From the NCBI RefSeq assembly GCF_001643375.1, contig NZ_LSHB01000035.1, forward strand, positions 1 through 64,000: a stretch of DNA of 64,000 nt, in the 5' to 3' direction. The notes beneath the pieces are model-generated. The model saw only the letters and a program-made list of their open reading frames with translations. It was not told where the DNA came from and did not search any database. Below, piece after piece: positions 59,376 through 64,000 of this stretch. This stretch comes from Chryseobacterium sp. FP211-J200 (GTDB taxonomy: Bacteria > Bacteroidota > Bacteroidia > Flavobacteriales > Weeksellaceae). Position 1 is the stretch's first letter. Every line of letters starts with the position of its first letter. Position numbers and translations under genes: made by a program.

Positions 59376-59975
59376 TTAGTGGGCGATAAATTTTATAGAA
59401 CTTATTACCTCAAAATCTGAAATCTTATAATCATCATAAAAGAAAAGCCCATTAATATATCTCTTTATTGGGTGATATAAATCTTTAGGGAATAATCCAT
59501 TTTGAATGGTCTTATAATCATTAGAAATACTGAAGTATCCTCTAAATTTTCCTCTGCCATGTCTTAAAAAACCAATTCGGGTTAGATATCTTGTTATTTT
59601 ATGTCTATTAAAATTAGGATCTTTATTATTATTGGTAATTAAAAAATAGTCTTTTATATAAAATGTTCTAATATTACTGATTGCATTGCAACTATTATCT
59701 TTCCAGGTTTCTAAAGTAGGTTTCTGTATATACGAAACATCATATAGTTCACATTCTATTTTAATCACATCATTTAGACAAATGAAATAATCACCATCAA
59801 CTAATAAAGTTTTTTTGTGTAAGTAAATTCCAAATGCCATTTCGGAAATTTCTTTATCTGTATAATCAAGAATGTTTTTTGATTTTCCATAAAGTTCATA
59901 AGCTAATCCAGACGATTCAGGATTATTTTTAATTTTATCTAATTTAGATTTAGTTAGAATTTTAATTTCATTCAT
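59376..59975 (-). CDS. Hypothetical protein, last gene of the HerA-GHKL operon
   Basis: The 199-aa protein is cytoplasmic (no signal or membrane segment) and rich in Lys, Ile, Asn and Tyr. Possible landmarks are a helical N-terminus (KSKLDKIKNNPESSGLAYELYG), a mixed middle (KKTLLVDGDYFICLNDV) and a basic-aromatic patch (FNRHKITRYLTRIGFLRHGRGKFRGYF, about 121-147) that could bind nucleic acid. I recognise no family. It follows the small PD-(D/E)XK gene by 38 bases in the same direction and ends at the large hairpin, so it probably belongs to the same system. Confidence 0.6.
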   Translation of the reverse strand: MNEIKILTKSKLDKIKNNPESSGLAYELYGKSKNILDYTDKEISEMAFGIYLHKKTLLVDGDYFICLNDVIKIECELYDVSYIQKPTLETWKDNSCNAISNIRTFYIKDYFLITNNNKDPNFNRHKITRYLTRIGFLRHGRGKFRGYFSISNDYKTIQNGLFPKDLYHPIKRYINGLFFYDDYKISDFEVISSIKFIAH

Positions 59976-60013
59976 AATTGCTTTTTAATTCTTTATATAT
60001 AATTTGTACTAAT

Positions 60014-60430
60014 TTATATCTTATCTAAAATGTGCCAATTGTCTTTAAATAATTTTAGTGAACCATAATTAATTGTTTCTCTTTTTGAACCAATACTTGA
60101 TCCATAAAATTTTTCTAAGTTTAATAGAATAGATTCACAATCAATGATGTAAAAAGTTGGCTGTTCTCCAATCTTGTTCAAAACGACAAATATGAAATAG
60201 TGACCTTTTAATTTACTTTTGTCTACTGTATATGAATTATGAGAGCGTAGAGTTTTGACTTGTATTTTAAGAGGTTTTAATTCATCCTTAAAAGCTATTA
60301 AATCAACAGATTTAGCATTGCCAAATGTTAAAGAAACTTGGAAATTTCTTTTTAATAATTCTGCGGCAACGAAAAATTCTCCACTAAGACCAACTTTTTG
60401 TTTATCAAAAATTTCACTTCCTATACTCAT
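60014..60430 (-). CDS. Small PD-(D/E)XK nuclease-like protein
   Basis: The 138-aa protein carries a minimal restriction-endonuclease-like core: Glu18 in LSGEFFVAAELLKRN, Asp43 in SVDLIAF, and Gln57-Val-Lys59 in KIQVKT, an accepted QxK variant of the (D/E)xK motif. The pattern of helix, strand-Asp, strand-QxK is typical of the fold. The start at MSIGSEIF (60,430) is chosen because the upstream in-frame part overlaps the GHKL gene and looks like a shadow. It sits 16 bases after the GHKL ATPase gene. It may cut or bind nucleic acid as an effector of the operon; activity is not shown. Confidence 0.7.
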   Translation of the reverse strand: MSIGSEIFDKQKVGLSGEFFVAAELLKRNFQVSLTFGNAKSVDLIAFKDELKPLKIQVKTLRSHNSYTVDKSKLKGHYFIFVVLNKIGEQPTFYIIDCESILLNLEKFYGSSIGSKRETINYGSLKLFKDNWHILDKI

Positions 60431-60446
60431 TATTATGATAAGTATT

Positions 60447-62534
60447 TTAAGAAATATTAAGTTTATCAAAAAGTACCTTATTCCTTTCTTTAGCATTTTT
60501 AATCACTTTCTTGAACGGAATAACTTCTACATATGCTTTGTACTTTAATTCATCAGATGTATAAAATCTAAAATATCCTATGTTGTCAGGCATTTTAGTG
60601 AACATTTCTTCCCTTAGTATATACTCCAAAGTACTGGTAATGTCTGCTATTATATAGCAATAAAAGGGAGTCGTTTTATCAGCTTCGATACTTCTTCCTT
60701 CACTTTTGATTTCTTTATCAATAATTTCATTGATATATTTTCTCACTTGTCTGACAGGGTCTTTTTTAGGATCTCCTAAAACATAATCATTTCTGTAAGG
60801 TTTTTTAAATTCAACTATTGTAAATGAGTCATTTGGAAATTTGTCTTCCGAGAAAAGTGTTGCTTTATCAAAAATTTCTTCTTGTCTAATAATTAAATCA
60901 ATTCTATCTGTAGAATTAGAATTTAATTGTCGAATTTGATTAAATGTTTTATCGGAAGCCAAAAGATTGTTAAAAGTTAATCTTTCGTCTAAAAGCCATA
61001 GGTTTTGCTTCTCATGAATTACTGTGTCTTTGTCCTCTTTTATTGGAAAGAATAGACTGTGAATTATGTCTTCATTATAGAATCTTTGATTTGAATCCCA
61101 TTTGATTAGCTTATCCAACATGTCAATTACGGAGCGTCTATGAACAACGTACCTTGCTAAATCGGTTTTACCAACTTCATTAAATTCTGACCAAAATTTA
61201 TCATATAGTTTTTTATAATCTTCTAAAGATGTTATATCTTTTTTTTCATCAAGTAATTTAATTCCTTCTATTTTAACTTCCAATTTCCATTCACTTTCAA
61301 TTTCATATAATTTTACATCAAGTTCTTTAGGCGTTAGTCCCGCAGGGATTTTTTCAACTTTATCTCTGTTAAATTCTATTACACTGGCATAATTTGGAAA
61401 TTCACTTTGTATGATAGGAATGTATTGTTCGACTTTTTCCTTTCGGGTTTTACTAAGAAAGCTAGATAATAACTCTTCAACTTTAAGTAATGTTTCTCTT
61501 CTTATTCTTGCAAGGGTAATGTCATCATCACTTTCTGAATCTCCTTCCTCGTCATCGGAAAAATGAAAGTTTGTCCTTTCTTCATTAACTTTTTCATTTA
61601 GCAGTTTACTTAACACAAAGACTTGATAGTGATAACCTAATAATGAGTCATTGTCTTTAATAATATATCTTAGGTCTTCTATATATTTTGATAGTCCTTC
61701 ATCTTTTACTGTTCTTTCGTGAGCACAATAAAGTATTTTATGGCTAAGCGAATTAAAAGACTTGGTTATATAGACTTTAAACTCATAATTTCCAATATTA
61801 AAAGTGTCATCTAGAATCTCTGATTCAAATTCTGATTTAAATAGATTGAGCAAGTTTACCTCTTCATCATTTTGATTTCTAATTATAATTTCAGGAATGA
61901 CTTTTTCAATAAAATATAATTGAAAATGAGTGATTATTTGCCTTGCAATATCTAAAAGATCTTTTGGAGCTTTCTTTTGATATTCTATTTCAAAGTTTTC
62001 TAAAATTACTGTCGTACCTGTGATAGTTTTTTCTGATTCTGGATTTTCATACTTATCAAATCCTTCTTTTATATTTTTTTTATATTCGAAATTTCTACTA
62101 TAAAATTTTCCATTTTCTGTATAAATACTTTCAACTACCATTTTAGAAAAAAGCTTTAGACAAACCAATCTTCCGATACCCTTACCTCCAATTTTAGCTT
62201 TTTTCTCAGAATCGAACTCTTGAAAGGAAATGAAATTTTCTCTATTCAAACCAATACCGTTATCACTTACTTCAAATGATTTTACGGGATATTTATCGAT
62301 GAAATCCAACTCCTTTAAAGTAGATTCATCACCATTCCTTATAAGTTTAATGATGATTTTTCCTTGATAATTATCTTCGATTTCTCTTTTTTCAAAAATA
62401 GCGTGAATGCTATTACTTACAATTTCAAATAATGGTAGTAGCGATTTGGTTTTTGGTATGTATAGCTTGTTTACTCTGCTTCGTAAATTCGTTACATTCG
62501 AAACAACAAAAAGATTAGTATTTTTAGTAATCAT
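60447..62534 (-). CDS. GHKL (Bergerat-fold) ATPase with C-terminal PD-(D/E)XK-like domain
   Basis: The 695-aa protein opens with a GHKL ATPase: N-box Glu37-Asn41 (FEIVSNSIHAI), DNGIGL at 91-96, GGKGIG at 116-121 and GTTV near 173, as in Hsp90, MutL and MORC-type enzymes. An acidic stretch (DDEEGDSESDDD, about 330-342) and a helical middle follow. Near the C-terminus, RIDLII (Asp546) and TIVEFKK (Glu575-x-Lys577) with QVRKY (Gln596) match a PD-(D/E)XK nuclease core. ATP-driven clamping coupled to DNA cutting is the plausible mechanism. It lies 155 bases after the HerA gene and 16 before the small nuclease-like gene, all on one strand. I cannot equate it with a named defence protein. Confidence 0.8.
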   Translation of the reverse strand: MITKNTNLFVVSNVTNLRSRVNKLYIPKTKSLLPLFEIVSNSIHAIFEKREIEDNYQGKIIIKLIRNGDESTLKELDFIDKYPVKSFEVSDNGIGLNRENFISFQEFDSEKKAKIGGKGIGRLVCLKLFSKMVVESIYTENGKFYSRNFEYKKNIKEGFDKYENPESEKTITGTTVILENFEIEYQKKAPKDLLDIARQIITHFQLYFIEKVIPEIIIRNQNDEEVNLLNLFKSEFESEILDDTFNIGNYEFKVYITKSFNSLSHKILYCAHERTVKDEGLSKYIEDLRYIIKDNDSLLGYHYQVFVLSKLLNEKVNEERTNFHFSDDEEGDSESDDDITLARIRRETLLKVEELLSSFLSKTRKEKVEQYIPIIQSEFPNYASVIEFNRDKVEKIPAGLTPKELDVKLYEIESEWKLEVKIEGIKLLDEKKDITSLEDYKKLYDKFWSEFNEVGKTDLARYVVHRRSVIDMLDKLIKWDSNQRFYNEDIIHSLFFPIKEDKDTVIHEKQNLWLLDERLTFNNLLASDKTFNQIRQLNSNSTDRIDLIIRQEEIFDKATLFSEDKFPNDSFTIVEFKKPYRNDYVLGDPKKDPVRQVRKYINEIIDKEIKSEGRSIEADKTTPFYCYIIADITSTLEYILREEMFTKMPDNIGYFRFYTSDELKYKAYVEVIPFKKVIKNAKERNKVLFDKLNIS

Positions 62535-62689
62535 ATTATTAGTTTTTTAGTAATTATAAGAATTATATAATTAAAAACAATGAAAAATCATATCAGATAT
62601 AATAATTTGTAAACAATTAAAACTTTTTCCTATTATTTAACTTATGTTGTAAGCTATTAGTGTGAAAAAAGCATTTACAATTAATTCAA

Positions 62690-64000
62690 TTAACTGTACC
62701 ATTCTGATTTAATTTCGTCAATGCTCATATTTTTCCATTCCTCTTTCCATAATTCCCAATATGGTATGTCATTAGATGATGGTTCATTTGCACATCTGTC
62801 AATTTGAACAATGGAAGGTAAAATAATTGATTCTCCGACAAGCAAAGCTTCGCCTTGTTTTAATGAGGGCATTGTGTCAATTAGAGTTCCTAATGTGTCT
62901 GGAAGAAGTTTTTTTACATAGCCTTGGTCAACAGGGTTTGTTAAACGCATAGCAATGAAGTTATTGCATTGTGAAAATATTGTTTCCGAAATTTCAGATG
63001 GTCGTTGGCTTGCAAGAAGTAGAGTGATTCCGTATTTTCTACCTTCTTTTGCAATTCGCTCAATTGATTTTTTTGAAGAACGATATTTAACTAAATCGCT
63101 GTTGGGAACGTATTTATGAGCTTCTTCGTAAACAAGTAAAATAGGAATGTCGTTGTTAATTTTTTCATTTTGGTCTTTCGCATTTCTTAGTCTTTTGTAG
63201 AAGTAACCGTATTCAAAAACCATTCTTGAAATTAGAGAAACTGTAATACTCAAAACCTCGAATGGCACACCACTCAAATCAATAACTGTAACATTGGATT
63301 GTTTACCTGTCTGATAACCGATTAATTGATTTAGGGTTTCCTCAAATGTTATGTCCTTTGATTTTTGTGCAAGTAAAAAATTAAGTCTGTTGTCATTAAT
63401 TTTATTTTCTAACCTGTTTACAAAGTTTGTTAGTTTTCCGTGAAGGCTTCCATTTGTTAATTTTGGTTTGTCCTTTTTTGCACCTGAAGCATAGACTTCG
63501 CCTGAATCAATTTGTTCAGTATTCTTTTCTTTTGCATATTCTAAAACATAGTCAATGTCAAAGTATAAGGGTGAATCATAATGAATTTTATTTTTATTTT
63601 CTTCCGTTCCTTTAAAGTGCTTTTTTCTATCGTTGACAATTGCTTCTTTAAAAATGAATTTTTGGTTATGGTCGTTTGCATCAGTATCCAAAAAGAACTC
63701 TTCAAGCTCCTCACTATTTAAAAGCCAATATGGCAATACTAAATTTTTAATATCAATAAAATTAGCAGTTGGGAAGGCTGATTTGTATTCGGAATGAATG
63801 TCAAATATTATAACGTGAGAATTATTAATTGAAAAATCTCCACTTTTTTCTGATACAGCTTTTTGAATAATCGTAGATAGTGTATGTGATTTTCCTGAAC
63901 CTGTTGAACCAACTATTGCAACGTGTTTGTTGAAAAACTTATTCCCATTTACTGATATTCGTATATTTGGATTAGAAGATAAAGAAGCAAAAGTGAATTT
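62690..64000 (-). CDS. HerA/FtsK-type ATPase (5' end beyond the window)
   Basis: The frame is open to the window edge, giving 436 visible residues; the true start is outside. The Walker A motif GSTGSGKSHT lies about 30 residues from the edge (VAIVGSTGSGKS, RC of about 63,885-63,920), followed by IIFDIHSEYKSAF. Walker B is ILLVYEEAHKYVP, and ASQRPSEISETIFSQCNNFIAMRLTN is the classic HerA sensor region. It belongs to the DUF87/HerA hexameric DNA translocases. HerA proteins partner with nucleases in repair and in defence systems. The short form starting near 63,736 seen from an alternative TTG is an artefact of the missing upstream sequence. Confidence 0.9.
   Translation of the reverse strand, partial: KFTFASLSSNPNIRISVNGNKFFNKHVAIVGSTGSGKSHTLSTIIQKAVSEKSGDFSINNSHVIIFDIHSEYKSAFPTANFIDIKNLVLPYWLLNSEELEEFFLDTDANDHNQKFIFKEAIVNDRKKHFKGTEENKNKIHYDSPLYFDIDYVLEYAKEKNTEQIDSGEVYASGAKKDKPKLTNGSLHGKLTNFVNRLENKINDNRLNFLLAQKSKDITFEETLNQLIGYQTGKQSNVTVIDLSGVPFEVLSITVSLISRMVFEYGYFYKRLRNAKDQNEKINNDIPILLVYEEAHKYVPNSDLVKYRSSKKSIERIAKEGRKYGITLLLASQRPSEISETIFSQCNNFIAMRLTNPVDQGYVKKLLPDTLGTLIDTMPSLKQGEALLVGESIILPSIVQIDRCANEPSSNDIPYWELWKEEWKNMSIDEIKSEWYS

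Noticed and set aside
34069-64000. Second copy of the tRNA-Arg 3' end (far att site)
   Set aside because: No second TTCGAATCCC-CGCGGTCA segment was noticed by eye; it probably lies beyond the window, but a computed search is needed.
1-64000. Insertion sequences or transposase genes
   Set aside because: None of the long frames carries DDE, HUH or other transposase motifs; the only recombinase is the serine integrase.

Overview
The window looks like a chromosome segment of a Flavobacteriales bacterium close to Chryseobacterium/Epilithonimonas (Weeksellaceae). The evidence is AT-rich DNA, several secreted proteins ending in type IX secretion (T9SS) sorting domains (YPNP motif, C-terminal K[LFI]I.[KE]), many TAnnTTTG -7 boxes typical of the Bacteroidetes sigma factor, weak Shine-Dalgarno sites, and dispersed palindromic repeats of a kind common in this group. 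No tool was run; all family calls come from reading motifs.

Left part (1 to about 33,930) reads as ordinary chromosome. It holds a stand-alone MnmA C-terminal fragment beside a secreted endonuclease I, a GH3 beta-glucosidase, an FMN reductase, and the purine genes purM-purN-purH. The two steps of proline catabolism (PRODH at 11,050, P5C dehydrogenase at 16,157) lie apart. Also present are nicotinamidase, two T9SS surface proteins, DUF421, AEC transporter and hemolysin III membrane proteins, dacB, a DNA glycosylase, aroE, an aldo/keto reductase broken by an in-frame stop, a three-PAS histidine kinase with a single-domain response regulator, an APC permease, and a large TPR protein paired with an outer-membrane barrel. 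Intergenic gaps carry at least five repeat families.

A tRNA-Arg(UCG) at 33,995-34,068 marks an integration site: a large serine recombinase on the other strand runs through the 3' half of the tRNA and takes its last residues from it. Everything to the right is best read as a genomic island, or stacked islands, that extends past the window; no second copy of the tRNA end was seen. First comes a two-component system (sensor kinase and OmpR-type regulator) diverging from a membrane methyltransferase that has a PhoB/OmpR-like 7-4-7 direct repeat upstream. Next are an HD hydrolase and a second T9SS endonuclease I. Then comes a metal-resistance and envelope block: a Cys-rich periplasmic protein, a CzcA-type RND pump fused to its TolC-like outer-membrane partner, the adaptor lipoprotein, bestrophin, a CDF exporter, an LTA-synthase-like sulfatase-fold enzyme, MgtC, a CPC-type P1B ATPase and a PAP2 phosphatase.

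The right end (57.5-64 kb), the most AT-rich part, is defence-like. An AbiE toxin-antitoxin pair has its own promoter and an inverted-repeat operator. Beside it is a leftward operon: a HerA-type ATPase (5' end beyond the window), a GHKL ATPase whose C-terminus looks like a PD-(D/E)XK nuclease, a small second PD-(D/E)XK-like protein, and an unknown 199-aa protein. The operon ends at a perfect 24-bp hairpin. I could not match this gene set to a named defence system, and it is the best candidate here for something undescribed.
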